Below, piece by piece: positions 34,269-43,348 of a DNA stretch of 64,000 nucleotides. The stretch lies in assembly GCF_016862895.1 (NCBI RefSeq), contig NZ_BONV01000010.1, forward strand, positions 1 through 64,000, read 5' to 3'. The notes beneath the pieces were generated by a model that did no database searches, was not told the DNA's origin, and saw nothing but the letters and a program-made list of their open reading frames with translations. The DNA is from Planotetraspora kaengkrachanensis (GTDB lineage: Bacteria; Actinomycetota; Actinomycetes; Streptosporangiales; Streptosporangiaceae). Numbering within the stretch: position 1 is the first letter of the stretch; each line of letters starts with the position of its first letter. The translations under genes were made by a program, and so were the position numbers.

Positions 34269-35387
34269 GTGTCGACCCACGAGCTCTACACCATTCCCCC
34301 CGAGCTCTCCACATGGGACGTGGAGATGACCGGGGCCGCGCGGTTCACCTGGGAGTACGACGACGGCAGGGACCGCATGCTCGCCCTCTACCAGAAGGGC
34401 AAGGACAAGCAGTGGGACTCCGTCAAGCGCATCGACTGGGACCTCGAGGTCGATCCGTACGACGTGCTCGGCGTCCCCGACCAGTCGATCTCCATCTACG
34501 GCACGCCGCTCTGGGAGCGCATGGACGACCGGCAGCGCAAGGACGTCAGGCTGCACAGCGCCTCCTGGCAGTTCTCCCAGTTCCTGCACGGCGAGCAGGG
34601 CGCCATGATCTGCTCGGCCCGGATCGTCGAGTCGGTGCCCGACCTGGACTCGAAGTTCTACGCGGCGACGCAGACGATGGACGAGGCGCGGCACGCGGAG
34701 ACCTACGCCCGGTTCCTCCAGGACAAGGTCGGGCTCGTCTACCCCATCAACCAGCACCTCAAGGCGCTGCTGGACAGCACGCTCAGCGACTCCCGGTGGG
34801 ACATGCCCTATCTCGGCATGCAGGTGCTGATCGAGGGGCTGGCCCTGGCCGCGTTCGGCGTGATGCGCGACATCACCACCAAGCCGCTGCCCAAGCAGAT
34901 CCTGGCGTACGTCATGCAGGACGAGGCGCGGCACGTCGCCTTCGGCCGGATGGCCCTGCGGGACTACTACCGGAACCTGTCCGAGGCCGAGCGGCAGGAG
35001 CGTGAGGACTTCGTCATCGAGGGCTGCTACCTCATGCGCGATCGTCTCCGCGGTCAGGAGACGTGGGAGACGCTCGGCCTCGGCAAGGACGAGGTGGCCG
35101 AGGCCATGGAGGCCACCGACCGGTCCGAGTACCTCAGGCTGTTCCGTTCGCTGCTGTTCAGCCGCATCGTGCCCTGCGTCAAGGACATCGGCCTGTGGAG
35201 CCCTCGCCTGCAGAAGGCGTACGCCGACATGGGCGTGCTCGACATGGCGGGACAGAGCCTCGACGCCCTCATGAAGCAGGACGAGGACATCGCGGAGAAG
35301 CTGGACGCGGAGCGTTTCGCGCAGGAGGAGACCGAGCGGCACACCGAGGTCGCCGACACCATCGAGGCGGCCCGCCAGGACGGCTGA
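34269..35387 (+). CDS. Ferritin-like diiron protein
   Basis: A 372-residue protein of the ferritin-like superfamily. The first half-site has Glu109 (FLHGEQGAM) and the ExxH pair in TMDEARHAETYARFL (Glu139, His142); the second has LIEGLALAAFG and MQDEARHVAFG (Glu and His near 226). This is the carboxylate-bridged diiron set of four Glu and two His. The DEARHxxxxG spacing is seen in the AurF/R2-like oxygenase branch rather than storage ferritins. The GTG start follows GAGGAGG by 9 bases. Likely an oxygen-activating enzyme under TetR control. The substrate is unknown. Confidence 0.85.
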   Translation: MSTHELYTIPPELSTWDVEMTGAARFTWEYDDGRDRMLALYQKGKDKQWDSVKRIDWDLEVDPYDVLGVPDQSISIYGTPLWERMDDRQRKDVRLHSASWQFSQFLHGEQGAMICSARIVESVPDLDSKFYAATQTMDEARHAETYARFLQDKVGLVYPINQHLKALLDSTLSDSRWDMPYLGMQVLIEGLALAAFGVMRDITTKPLPKQILAYVMQDEARHVAFGRMALRDYYRNLSEAERQEREDFVIEGCYLMRDRLRGQETWETLGLGKDEVAEAMEATDRSEYLRLFRSLLFSRIVPCVKDIGLWSPRLQKAYADMGVLDMAGQSLDALMKQDEDIAEKLDAERFAQEETERHTEVADTIEAARQDG

Positions 35388-35404
35388 GCCGCACGCCGAG
35401 CGGG

Positions 35405-35716
35405 TCAGCGGGACAGGACCAGCGCCAGCGCCCCGGCCACCACGCAGAGGACGCCGGCCCACGCGAGGCGGGCGTCCACCTTGTCGTCCAGCGGGGCGCC
35501 GTCGCGCAGTGCCCGCTCGACACGCCTGTACCGCGCGCCGGTGCGCAGAAGCAGGATCGCTCCGCAGAGCGCGGCGACCGCGAAGGGCGTGATCATCAAC
35601 GGTCCCTCGCCGCCGCGCAGTCCCGCTCCGGCGGCGACGAGGCCTGCGACGGCCAGGACGGTCGCCGTCCTGACCCAGGCCAGCCGCGTCCGCTCGTTGT
35701 GCAGGCCCGAGGTCAT
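35405..35716 (-). CDS. DUF202 membrane protein
   Basis: A 103-residue DUF202 (YidH-like) protein with three hydrophobic segments. The N-terminus NERTRLAWVRTATVLAVAG is the family signature (NERTxLAWxRT). Function is unknown. Its ATG overlaps the stop of the longer DUF202 gene (ATGA), so the two are co-translated and may form a heteromeric complex. The pair is common in actinomycetes. Confidence 0.88.
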   Translation of the reverse strand: MTSGLHNERTRLAWVRTATVLAVAGLVAAGAGLRGGEGPLMITPFAVAALCGAILLLRTGARYRRVERALRDGAPLDDKVDARLAWAGVLCVVAGALALVLSR

Positions 35717-36048
35717 CGCCCGACGAGGATCAGCAGCAGGGCGACGACCGCCACCGTGGCGACGCCGTAGCCGAAGACGGGGGCGAGCGCGGGCGGCGGC
35801 AGCGGGTCGCCGCGGCGCAGCGCCCGCTGGATGTGCCGCCACCGCGGATAGGCGGTGGCGGCGGAGACGGCGGACAACGACACGAGCACCAGGGCGAGCA
35901 GTGTGCGGACCCACGGCACGAACACGCCCTCGGGCACGACCGCGATGGCGATGCCTCCGGCGCTGAGCGCCAAAGACGTGCTCAGCCAGGTGAGGTACGT
36001 GCGTTCGTTGGCCAACGTGAACCTGGGGTCCGGCTCCTGCCCATCCAT
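35713..36048 (-). CDS. DUF202 membrane protein (YidH-like)
   Basis: A 111-residue DUF202 protein with three hydrophobic segments and the signature NERTYLTWLSTSLALSAGG at the N-terminus. It is the upstream member of a tandem pair, overlapping the second by four bases. The N-terminal DPRFTLANERTYL places it near the YidH subgroup. Function unknown. Confidence 0.88.
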   Translation of the reverse strand: MDGQEPDPRFTLANERTYLTWLSTSLALSAGGIAIAVVPEGVFVPWVRTLLALVLVSLSAVSAATAYPRWRHIQRALRRGDPLPPPALAPVFGYGVATVAVVALLLILVGR

Positions 36049-36091
36049 GGAGACAGGCTAATTTTGCCCCTTTTCCCGTGGATATGCCGGG

Positions 36092-36460
36092 TTACAGGCA
36101 GGCCTCCGTGATCTGCTTGAGGTAGGTGGCGCTGTCGGTGGCCGCCTTCTGCGCGGCGTCGACGGCCGCGTTGGCGTCGTCCACGTTGAGCTTCTCGAGG
36201 CTGTCGGCCATCCCCTGCAGGGCCTGGTTGAGCGTGGTGTCCCCCGCGTCGGCGGCGAGATCGTTCAGCTTGGCGGCGCCGTCGGTGATCTCCTTCTGCA
36301 TCGCCTCGGGATCATTGGCCACAGCGGTGATGTTGCTGATCGTCTCACTGATCAGCTTGGGGGCTTCGATACAGGACTGCGCCTTGTCGGCGGCGGAACA
36401 TCCGGAGACCAACATGACGGAGGCCGCCGCAACGGCGGCCGCGAGCGGGAGGGATCGCAT
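36092..36460 (-). CDS. Small lipoprotein
   Basis: A 122-residue protein with a lipoprotein signal peptide. The lipobox LVSGC gives lipidated Cys21. The mature part is Ala/Asp-rich and almost fully helical (EAMQKEITDGAAKLNDLAAD, LNQALQGMADSLEKLN). A second Cys near residue 30 and one near the C-terminus (EACL) could form a disulfide. I do not recognise a family. It is presumably anchored to the outer leaflet of the membrane. It is divergent from the UBP finger gene. Confidence 0.75.
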   Translation of the reverse strand: MRSLPLAAAVAAASVMLVSGCSAADKAQSCIEAPKLISETISNITAVANDPEAMQKEITDGAAKLNDLAADAGDTTLNQALQGMADSLEKLNVDDANAAVDAAQKAATDSATYLKQITEACL

Positions 36461-36500
36461 ACACAGACCCTACCCAACAGGGGATTTCCGGCGGACTAGC

Positions 36501-36767
36501 ATGAACATCATGGGGATCTGTGAACACATGCTGACCGTGCCCGACCCTGAGCCGCAGACGACGCTGGGATGCGTGGAGTGCCTGGAGATGGGCTCGCGCT
36601 GGGTCCACCTGCGCAAGTGTCTGTCGTGCGGCCACGTGGGATGTTGCGACTCCTCCCCCAACCGCCACGCGACCGCGCACTTCCAGCAGGACGGGCACCC
36701 GGTCGTGCGTTCCTTCGAACCGGGTGAGGACTGGCGCTGGTGCTACGTGGACAACGCCCTGGGCTGA
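36501..36767 (+). CDS. Stand-alone UBP-type zinc finger protein
   Basis: An 88-residue protein that is one zf-UBP domain: C-EH near the start, CVEC (24-27), WVHLRKCLSCGHVGCCDSS (Cys at 40, 43, 48/49), then NRHATAHFQQDGHPVVRSFEPG (His ligands) and ending DWRWCYVDNALG. Eukaryotic members bind the ubiquitin C-terminus; bacterial ones have no settled function. The WCYVDN ending is conserved in bacterial copies. It ends 12 bases from the convergent CPA1 antiporter gene; the two may be linked, but they are on opposite strands. Confidence 0.88.
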   Translation: MNIMGICEHMLTVPDPEPQTTLGCVECLEMGSRWVHLRKCLSCGHVGCCDSSPNRHATAHFQQDGHPVVRSFEPGEDWRWCYVDNALG

Positions 36768-36779
36768 GTCTCCCGGCGG

Positions 36780-38366
36780 TCAGCTCCGTTCGAGCGTGGC
36801 CTCCTCGAAGTCGAGCTCCTGCATCACCCGGTGCAGCACCTCGTCGTCGATCCGCCGCTCGTCCCTCAACCGCACGAACACCTCACGCTCAGCGGTGAGC
36901 ATCTCCCTGCGCAGGCGCCGGTAGACCGTCGACGGGGTCTCGGCGCCGTCGAGGCCGGTGCCGCCGCCGAGCCTCTCCCACGCGCGCAGCGCCGTACGCT
37001 CGGCGCGGGAGCGCAGCTGCTGGACGACCTCCTCGTGGACGTCGAGGACGCCGTCGGCGATCAGCTCGTCGAGCCGCGCGAGGGCGGCCGCCGCCGCGGC
37101 CTGCTGGGCGGCCGCCTCCGACAGATCGTCCGAGTAGCGCTCCGCGTCGTTGGAGACGCCGAGCTTCTTGATCAGCCACGGGAACGACAGGCCCTGCACG
37201 ATCAGGGTGCCGATGACGACGGCGAACGTCAGGAACAGCAGCAGGTCACGCTGGGGGAAGTCCTCCGGCAGACCGAACGCGGCGGCGAGCGAGACCACCC
37301 CGCGCATGCCCGCCCAACTCGTGAGCGCGACGTTGCGCCAGGCCGGCACGCCGTGCCGCTCCCGCACCCGCCTGAGCAGCGTCGGCAGGTAAACGGTGAT
37401 CGGCACCCACAGCGCCCGGAGCACGACGGCGAGCAGGAACACCACGCCCGCGTAGATCCCGACCCGGGCGAAGTCCTTCTCCGCCAGGCCCATGACGATC
37501 GGCCGCACCTGCAGGCCGATCAGGGCGAACACGATGGACTCGAGCACGAGGTCGGCGACCTTCCACACGGCGCCCGACAGGATGCGGGTGCCGTAGCTCG
37601 TGCGGCTCATCTCGTGGCCCAGATAGATCCCGGCGATCACCACGGAGATCACTCCGGACGCGTGCACGGCCTCCGCGGCGACATAGGCCCCATAAGGGAC
37701 GAGCAGTGAGATTCCATTGGCGATCAGCGAGTCGCTGAGCCGACGCAGCAGGATTCCCACGGCGTACGCGATGACGAGCCCGATGACGATGCCGGTACCG
37801 GCCGAGTAGAGGAACTCCCCGCCCGCGCTGAGCAGGTCGGCCGTGGTGCCCGCGACGGCCGCGGCGACCGCCACCCGGTACGCCGTCAGCGCCGTTGCGT
37901 CGTTGAACAGGCCCTCGCCGACGAGGATCGTGATCGACTTTCGCGGCAGGCCGAGCTTCCTGCCGACCGCGATGGCGGAGACGGCGTCGGTCGGCGCCAC
38001 GATCGCCCCGAGCGCGAAGGCCGCGGCAAGTGGCAGCCCCGGGATCAGGGCGTGCGCGACGAGCCCGATCACAACCGTGGTGAACAGGACGAGCCCGACG
38101 GCGAGCAGGCCCACCACCTGCTTCACGTCACGCAGGCGCAGGTAGGAGCTGTCCAGTGCCGCCGAGTAGAGCATCGGCGGCAGGAAGACGGAAAGGACGA
38201 TCTGGGGGTCCAGCTCGTAGGCGGGCATGCCCGGGACGAAGGAGGCGACCAGCCCGGCGACGACGAGCAGGAGCGGCGCGGACCAACCCTGGCGTCTCGC
38301 GAAACCTGCGATCGCCAGGGCGCCGGCGGGCAGTAACAGGAACTGCAGTGCGGTGGAGATGTCCAT
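36780..38366 (-). CDS. CPA1-family Na+/H+ antiporter
   Basis: A 528-residue antiporter with about 12 hydrophobic segments. FALGAIVAPTDAVSAIAVGRKLG and VGEGLFNDATALTAYR carry the conserved acidic residues of the ND/DD transport site of CPA1 exchangers. A cytosolic C-terminal tail of about 130 residues from about residue 400 (SNDAERYSDDLSEAAAQQAAAAAALARLDELI) is helical and probably regulatory. It exchanges Na+ or K+ for H+ across the cytoplasmic membrane. ATG 38366 is used; no strong ribosome binding site is seen. Confidence 0.9.
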   Translation of the reverse strand: MDISTALQFLLLPAGALAIAGFARRQGWSAPLLLVVAGLVASFVPGMPAYELDPQIVLSVFLPPMLYSAALDSSYLRLRDVKQVVGLLAVGLVLFTTVVIGLVAHALIPGLPLAAAFALGAIVAPTDAVSAIAVGRKLGLPRKSITILVGEGLFNDATALTAYRVAVAAAVAGTTADLLSAGGEFLYSAGTGIVIGLVIAYAVGILLRRLSDSLIANGISLLVPYGAYVAAEAVHASGVISVVIAGIYLGHEMSRTSYGTRILSGAVWKVADLVLESIVFALIGLQVRPIVMGLAEKDFARVGIYAGVVFLLAVVLRALWVPITVYLPTLLRRVRERHGVPAWRNVALTSWAGMRGVVSLAAAFGLPEDFPQRDLLLFLTFAVVIGTLIVQGLSFPWLIKKLGVSNDAERYSDDLSEAAAQQAAAAAALARLDELIADGVLDVHEEVVQQLRSRAERTALRAWERLGGGTGLDGAETPSTVYRRLRREMLTAEREVFVRLRDERRIDDEVLHRVMQELDFEEATLERS

Positions 38367-38421
38367 CAACGGATGAGCGTACTTATCCCGGCGACTCCGG
38401 ATAACCCACCCATCGCATCAG

Positions 38422-39576
38422 TCACCAGACGCGCTGGTCGTCCCGCGGGTCGTCCGGCCGCTGATCCGGCCGCAGGCGCTCACCCGTGGCGTACATGGGC
38501 TCCTGCGGATGTTCCTGCCGGTACTCCTGCTGGTAGTCCTGTTGATAGTCCTGCGGGTACGGCCGGCCCTGACCCTGGCCCTGGCCGAGACCGAGCGGAT
38601 CGCTCGGATCGACCCTCCCCTGCTGCTGGTACACCTGGTCCTGGGGTCCGGTGTCGTACTGGTAGCCGCCCTGACCGGGATGCGCGGCGGCGGGGGGCTG
38701 ACCCGGGTGAACGGGCCGTCCGCGGCCCGGCTGACCGGGGTGTCCCGCTGCGGGCGGGGCCGGGCGGGCTCCGGCGGGCGGGCCGGAACGTCCGGGCTGA
38801 CCGGGATGCACAGGCTGGCCGGGATGTCCGGGGTGCCCGGGCTGGCCGGGGTGCCCCCCGGCGGGTTGGCCGGGATGACCGGGCTGCCCCTGACGGCCGG
38901 CGGGCGGCGCGCCGTACTGGCGGGCGGGTTCCTCGTAGGCGCCGGGGGCGAACGGCCGCTCGCGGGGCACCTCGCGCGGGGGCTGACTGGGCGGCGGAGC
39001 GCCGCGGGCCACGAGGACGTCGTTCGCGCCCATGGGAGGCTGCGGGCCGCTCGGCCCGCCGTACTGGTCGGGCGCGGGCGCTGCGTACTGGTCAGGCGTG
39101 GGCGCCCCGTACTGGTCGGGCGCGGACGCTGTGTACTGGTCAGGCGCGGGCCCGCCGTACTGGTCGGGCGCGGGCCGCGAATACTGACCGGTGCCGGGGT
39201 AGTCCGGGTACTCGGCCTGAGGAGCGGGATAGTCGGAAGGGCGCCCGGCGTATTCGGGCTGTCCGGGCTGTCCGGGCTGTCGGGGGTGTCCGGGGTGGAC
39301 CGCGTCCTGGCGGGGCATCGGGCCGGTGCCGGGGTCCGCGCCGTCGTCGGCGTACTGGCCGCCGGCCTCGGCGTATATCTCGTCGAGACCGTCGATGAGG
39401 CGACCCACGTCATCCAGGGGCATCCGGAAACTTCCGGTGCACATCTCGCCGCGCCAAAGGCTCAGGACCAGTGTTCCCTCGTGCCAGGTCACCCGGAGGA
39501 CCCGGTCCTGGCCCCGGGCATCGAAGAACACCTCACCGAATGATGGCAACGGGACAACTTCCGACATGACAGACAT
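38422..39576 (-). CDS. Protein with small N-terminal domain and Pro/Gln/Gly-rich repeats
   Basis: A 384-residue protein. Residues 1-70 form a compact domain (VFFDARGQDRVLRVTWHEG, LVLSLWRGEMCTGSFRMP, DDVGRLIDGLDEIY). The rest is low-complexity: five 8-residue repeats of xxPDQYxx, followed by HPGQPG-type repeats and QDYQQDYQQEY. I do not recognise a named family. Similar N-terminal domains with long disordered tails exist in Streptosporangiales. ATG 39576 follows AAAGG by 4 bases. It is transcribed divergently from the DinG gene. It is predicted to be cytoplasmic, since no signal peptide is seen. Confidence 0.75.
   Translation of the reverse strand: MSVMSEVVPLPSFGEVFFDARGQDRVLRVTWHEGTLVLSLWRGEMCTGSFRMPLDDVGRLIDGLDEIYAEAGGQYADDGADPGTGPMPRQDAVHPGHPRQPGQPGQPEYAGRPSDYPAPQAEYPDYPGTGQYSRPAPDQYGGPAPDQYTASAPDQYGAPTPDQYAAPAPDQYGGPSGPQPPMGANDVLVARGAPPPSQPPREVPRERPFAPGAYEEPARQYGAPPAGRQGQPGHPGQPAGGHPGQPGHPGHPGQPVHPGQPGRSGPPAGARPAPPAAGHPGQPGRGRPVHPGQPPAAAHPGQGGYQYDTGPQDQVYQQQGRVDPSDPLGLGQGQGQGRPYPQDYQQDYQQEYRQEHPQEPMYATGERLRPDQRPDDPRDDQRVW
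39061..39180 (-). repeat. Five 24-base tandem repeats (PDQY)
   Basis: Five units of 24 bases, starting at 39061, 39085, 39109, 39133 and 39157, each containing GTACTGGTC on the plus strand and coding for xxPDQYxx. A sixth, diverged unit may start at 39181. They sit in the disordered tail of the Pro/Gln/Gly-rich protein. Confidence 0.85.
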
Positions 39577-39789
39577 AGTGCCTTTACCGCCCTTATCCGT
39601 CCACTCAACCTCGGGAAACCCTACCCAACGTCTTCTCTGTCCTTTTTGTCCCCTACTCGGTAGATCGACGTTGACCTCGAGAGTGTGACGTCCAGTGTGC
39701 CACGAGAGACGATTTCCGGCTCCTGGAACGCCAGGATGCACCCGTCCGCTCACGCCTCGGATGTCGGCGGCAGCAGGTAGCGTTCTCCC

Positions 39790-41760
39790 GTGCCCAAGGA
39801 CAACCGCGACCTCCCGCCCGTCGAAGAACTGCTCACCACCGCGGTGAAGGAGCTGGGCGGCTCCGAGCGCCCCGGGCAGGTCACGATGGCCCGGGCGGTG
39901 CGGGACGCGGTCGAGGCCAAGGAGCACCTCGCGGTCCAGGCGGGCACGGGCACCGGCAAGTCGCTCGCCTACCTGATCCCCGCGATCAGGCACGCCGCGG
40001 ACAGCGACGGCGCCGTGGTCGTCTCCACCGCCACGATCGCCCTCCAGCGCCAGCTCGTCGACCGCGACCTGCCGAGGCTCGCCGACGCGCTCGAGGGCCT
40101 GCTCCCGCACCGGCCGGAGTTCGCGATCCTGAAGGGCCGCCGCAACTACCTGTGCCGCCACAAGATGGCCGCGGGCATGCCCGACGACGAGGACGACCAG
40201 CTCTTCGATCCGCGCGAGGTGAGCGCGACAGGACGGATGGTCCAGCGGATCCAGGAGTGGGCCTCGGAGACCGAGACGGGCGACCGCGACGAGCTCGTCC
40301 CCGGCGTCAACGACCAGGCGTGGCGGCAGTTCTCCGTGCACGCCAAGGAGTGCCTCGGCGCGCAGCGCTGCCCGAGCGGCATGGAGTGCTTCGCCGAGCT
40401 CGCCAGGGAGCGGGCCGGCCAGGCCGACGTGGTGGTCACCAACCACGCGCTGCTGGCCATCGACGCCATGGAGGACTTCCCCGTCCTGCCGGAACACGAC
40501 GTCGTCGTCGTCGACGAGGCGCACGAACTCGTCGACAGGGTCACGTCGGTGGTCACCGACGAGCTGTCGGAGGGCACGGTGGGCGTCGCCGTCCGCCGCG
40601 TGGGACGGCTGATCGAGCAGGGGCTGGCCGACCGGCTCCAGGAGGCGGGAGAGGACCTCGCCGCCCTGCTCGCCGCAGCTCCGCCCGGCAGGGTCGACGA
40701 CCTGCCGCAGTCGCTGGCGCTCACCCTCGCCCTGGTGCGCGACGCCGCCTTCGCCTGCATCACGGCCCTTGGCCCGCGCAACAAGGACAAGGACGACCCG
40801 GAGAACGCCGGCCTGCGCAAGGCGACGTTCACCGCGCTCGACGAGGTCCACGACACCGCCCAGCGGATGCTGGACGCGTTCGGCGCCGACTCCGAGGCAG
40901 ACCGGGCGGAGGTCGTCTGGCTCGACGAGGGACGCGGCCGGATCCCTCCGACGCTGCGCGTGGCGCCGCTGTCGGTGGGCGGGATGTTGCGCGACAAGCT
41001 GTTCGGCGACCGCACGGTCGTCCTCACCAGCGCCACCCTCGCGCTCGGCGGCTCCTTCGACGGCATGGCCCGTCAGTGGGGCCTCACCGGCGACTGGACG
41101 GGCATCGACGTCGGGTCGCCGTTCGACCATCCGCGCAGTGGCATCCTCTACGTGGCCAAGCACCTGCCGCAGCCCGGCCGCGACGGCCTGCCCGAGGCGT
41201 ACCTCACGGAGATCACCGAGCTGATCGAGGCGGCGGGCGGCCGGACGCTCGGCCTGTTCTCCTCGATGAGGGCGGCCAAGGCCGCCACCGAGGCGCTGCG
41301 CGAGCGGCTCGACGTCCCGTTGCTCTGCCAGGGCGACGACTCGACGTCCCAGCTGGTCAAGCAGTTCTCCGCCGACCCCGCGACGTGCCTGTTCGGCACC
41401 CTGTCGCTGTGGCAGGGGGTGGACGTGCCCGGCGAGTCGCTCACCCTGGTCGTCATCGACCGCATCCCGTTCCCCCGGCCGGACGACCCGCTGGCCTCGG
41501 CCCGGCAGCGGCACGTCGCCGCCACCGGCGGAAACGGCTTCATGTCGGTCGCGGCCACGCATGCGGCGCTGTTGCTGGCGCAGGGCGCCGGCAGGCTGCT
41601 GCGCTCGATGGACGACAGGGGCGTCGTCGCGGTGCTCGACCCCCGGCTGGTCACGGCTCGCTACGGCGGATTCCTGCTGAACTCGCTGCCGCCGTTCTGG
41701 CGCACGACCGACCCCGGCAAGGTCCGCGAGGCGCTGCGGCGCCTCACGGCGGACGCCTGA
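39790..41760 (+). CDS. dinG: DinG/XPD-type ATP-dependent helicase
   Basis: A 656-residue superfamily 2 helicase. Walker A AGTGTGKSLAYLIP (about 55-68), the iron-sulfur Cys set in GRRNYLCRHKM and KECLGAQRCPSGMEC, the Walker B DEAH box in VVVVDEAHEL, then motif III LTSATLAL, and the C-terminal SLWQGVDVPGESL and AQGAGRLLRSMDDRG (motif VI). A 4Fe-4S cluster held by four Cys is therefore expected. DinG helicases unwind DNA 5'-3' and resolve R-loops and blocked forks. The GTG start is used. It converges with a nuclease-like gene. Confidence 0.92.
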   Translation: MPKDNRDLPPVEELLTTAVKELGGSERPGQVTMARAVRDAVEAKEHLAVQAGTGTGKSLAYLIPAIRHAADSDGAVVVSTATIALQRQLVDRDLPRLADALEGLLPHRPEFAILKGRRNYLCRHKMAAGMPDDEDDQLFDPREVSATGRMVQRIQEWASETETGDRDELVPGVNDQAWRQFSVHAKECLGAQRCPSGMECFAELARERAGQADVVVTNHALLAIDAMEDFPVLPEHDVVVVDEAHELVDRVTSVVTDELSEGTVGVAVRRVGRLIEQGLADRLQEAGEDLAALLAAAPPGRVDDLPQSLALTLALVRDAAFACITALGPRNKDKDDPENAGLRKATFTALDEVHDTAQRMLDAFGADSEADRAEVVWLDEGRGRIPPTLRVAPLSVGGMLRDKLFGDRTVVLTSATLALGGSFDGMARQWGLTGDWTGIDVGSPFDHPRSGILYVAKHLPQPGRDGLPEAYLTEITELIEAAGGRTLGLFSSMRAAKAATEALRERLDVPLLCQGDDSTSQLVKQFSADPATCLFGTLSLWQGVDVPGESLTLVVIDRIPFPRPDDPLASARQRHVAATGGNGFMSVAATHAALLLAQGAGRLLRSMDDRGVVAVLDPRLVTARYGGFLLNSLPPFWRTTDPGKVREALRRLTADA

Positions 41761-41782
41761 CCGGGGCCGGCCGCTAGGGTCG

Positions 41783-43348
41783 CTACTGCTTGGTAACCGT
41801 GAACACGGCCGACTGCGCCACCGAGACCAGTCCGTCGTCGGGCAGGAGCCTGACCACGTACTTGCCCGGGGCCAGCGGCCACGAGGAGTCGGCCCCGATC
41901 GCCTTCGGCCCGATCTTCGCCTGACCCTCGATCCGCGAGTCGGTGTAGGTGTACACGAGATATTCGGAGGTGTCGGCGCATTCGCCGCCCGGGCAGGCAT
42001 AGACCGAGACCCAGTCCAGGCCCATGCCGGGCGCGTTCGACCAGTCGACCGTGATCGGCTCACCCTGCTTGTAACGGCTCTTGCCGACCGACACCGTGGT
42101 CGGCTCGCCCGCGGGGTAGAGCCAGACCTGCGCCTCCGAGACCGTCCTGCCTCCGGAGACGAGGGCCACGTCGTAGGCCCCACGGCGCAGGCCCCTGGTC
42201 GGCAGCGAGACCGAGCCGTCGGTCCTCCCGGGCTTCGTCGCGCGCGAGGCGGCGACGCGGCCCTTCGCGTCCCGCAGTTCCACCCGCTCGCCCTGCCGTC
42301 CGGGGGCGTGGTAGGTGACGGGGAGGTCCTTGCCGATGGTGACGCGGCGGGTGGCCGGTGACACCAGGACCTGAGGCACCGCCGGCACGACGTCCATCGT
42401 GGACACGACGCCCCGGTGGTCGGTCGGCCAGGGCGAAACGCCCACTCCCACGTCGGGCCCGCCCTTCTCACCGACGACCGAGCTGTCGATCGTGCGGGTC
42501 GGACCGGCGGTCAGCACCCAGTCGATCCGGTCGAACACCTCGTGCGGGTCGGCCTCGGGGCTGCCCGGCGTCCAGGTGAAGCCGGGGACGGCGACGGGGT
42601 CGGGGTGCGCCTCACGATAGGTGTCCCGCAGTCCCGCGTCCGCCAGCGCGCTGCTGGCCGGCCACTTCACCGGGTAGGGGACGTCCGCGCGCTCGGCCGC
42701 GACCGCGGGCGTCCAGTCCAGGTGGGAGGGGCTGTTGAAGTCTCCGGTCAGCATGACCGGGATGCCCTTGCGGGCCAGCGTGGGGAGCACCTTGACCAGG
42801 TCCTGCACGGCGGGCAGCCGGGTCTCGCGCTCGAGATCGAGCACCTGCTTCGCGGTGCCGCCGTCCCGCACCAGGTACGGGCCGTAGGGGTCGGACGGCA
42901 GGTGGGTGTTGGCGACGGCCACGACCCGGCCCGGAGCCACCTCGACGTACACGTACAGGCCGTCGCCGCCAGGCGGGTCGATGATCGGGAAGCGGGACAT
43001 GACGTGGGCCCGGTCGCTCCCGTACCAGCCGAGCGCCGACGCGATCCTCTCCACGTCGCGCTCCGGCTCCTGCACGCCGACGATGTCGGCACGCGCCTGC
43101 GTGATGGCGCGTTCGATCTGCACCAGGGTCTGCGGGCACCCGTTGGCCTCCGCGCAGAAATCGCCGGTCTTCAGATCGAGGTCGTCGCCCCCGTAGAAGA
43201 TGTTGAGCGTCATCACACGCAGTCGTTGGTGCCCGGCGGCACCGTGGTCGGCGGTCGTCGTGGACGCGGATGCCGCCCCCAGCGTGAGCGTCGCGGACGC
43301 GAACAGCGCCACGGCGAACGCCACCATCCGCCGTCGGTTCACCATCAT
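41783..43348 (-). CDS. Secreted endonuclease/exonuclease/phosphatase family protein
   Basis: A 521-residue protein with a signal peptide (RRRMVAFAVALFASATLTLGAASA) and an EEP fold: MTLNIFYGG (Asn), GVQEPERD (Glu), VANTHLPSDPYGPY, MLTGDFNSPSHLDW and DRIDWVL, then DHRGVVST as the terminal catalytic Asp-His. The last about 170 residues (VSPATRRVTIGKDLPVTYHA onwards) form two Ig-like or beta-sandwich domains. It could cleave phosphodiesters or phospholipids outside the cell. ATG 43348 follows AGAGGA. Substrate not determined. Confidence 0.85.
   Translation of the reverse strand: MMVNRRRMVAFAVALFASATLTLGAASASTTTADHGAAGHQRLRVMTLNIFYGGDDLDLKTGDFCAEANGCPQTLVQIERAITQARADIVGVQEPERDVERIASALGWYGSDRAHVMSRFPIIDPPGGDGLYVYVEVAPGRVVAVANTHLPSDPYGPYLVRDGGTAKQVLDLERETRLPAVQDLVKVLPTLARKGIPVMLTGDFNSPSHLDWTPAVAAERADVPYPVKWPASSALADAGLRDTYREAHPDPVAVPGFTWTPGSPEADPHEVFDRIDWVLTAGPTRTIDSSVVGEKGGPDVGVGVSPWPTDHRGVVSTMDVVPAVPQVLVSPATRRVTIGKDLPVTYHAPGRQGERVELRDAKGRVAASRATKPGRTDGSVSLPTRGLRRGAYDVALVSGGRTVSEAQVWLYPAGEPTTVSVGKSRYKQGEPITVDWSNAPGMGLDWVSVYACPGGECADTSEYLVYTYTDSRIEGQAKIGPKAIGADSSWPLAPGKYVVRLLPDDGLVSVAQSAVFTVTKQ

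Noticed and set aside
34180-35462. Upstream extension of the TetR frame to 642 residues
   Set aside because: The extra part is antisense to the ferritin-like gene; homology starts only at about 34178.
39577-42471. Minus-strand frame extending the Pro/Gln/Gly-rich protein to over 1300 residues
   Set aside because: The upstream part is antisense to the DinG gene and out of frame with the nuclease gene; a good ATG with AAAGG at 39576 marks the true start.
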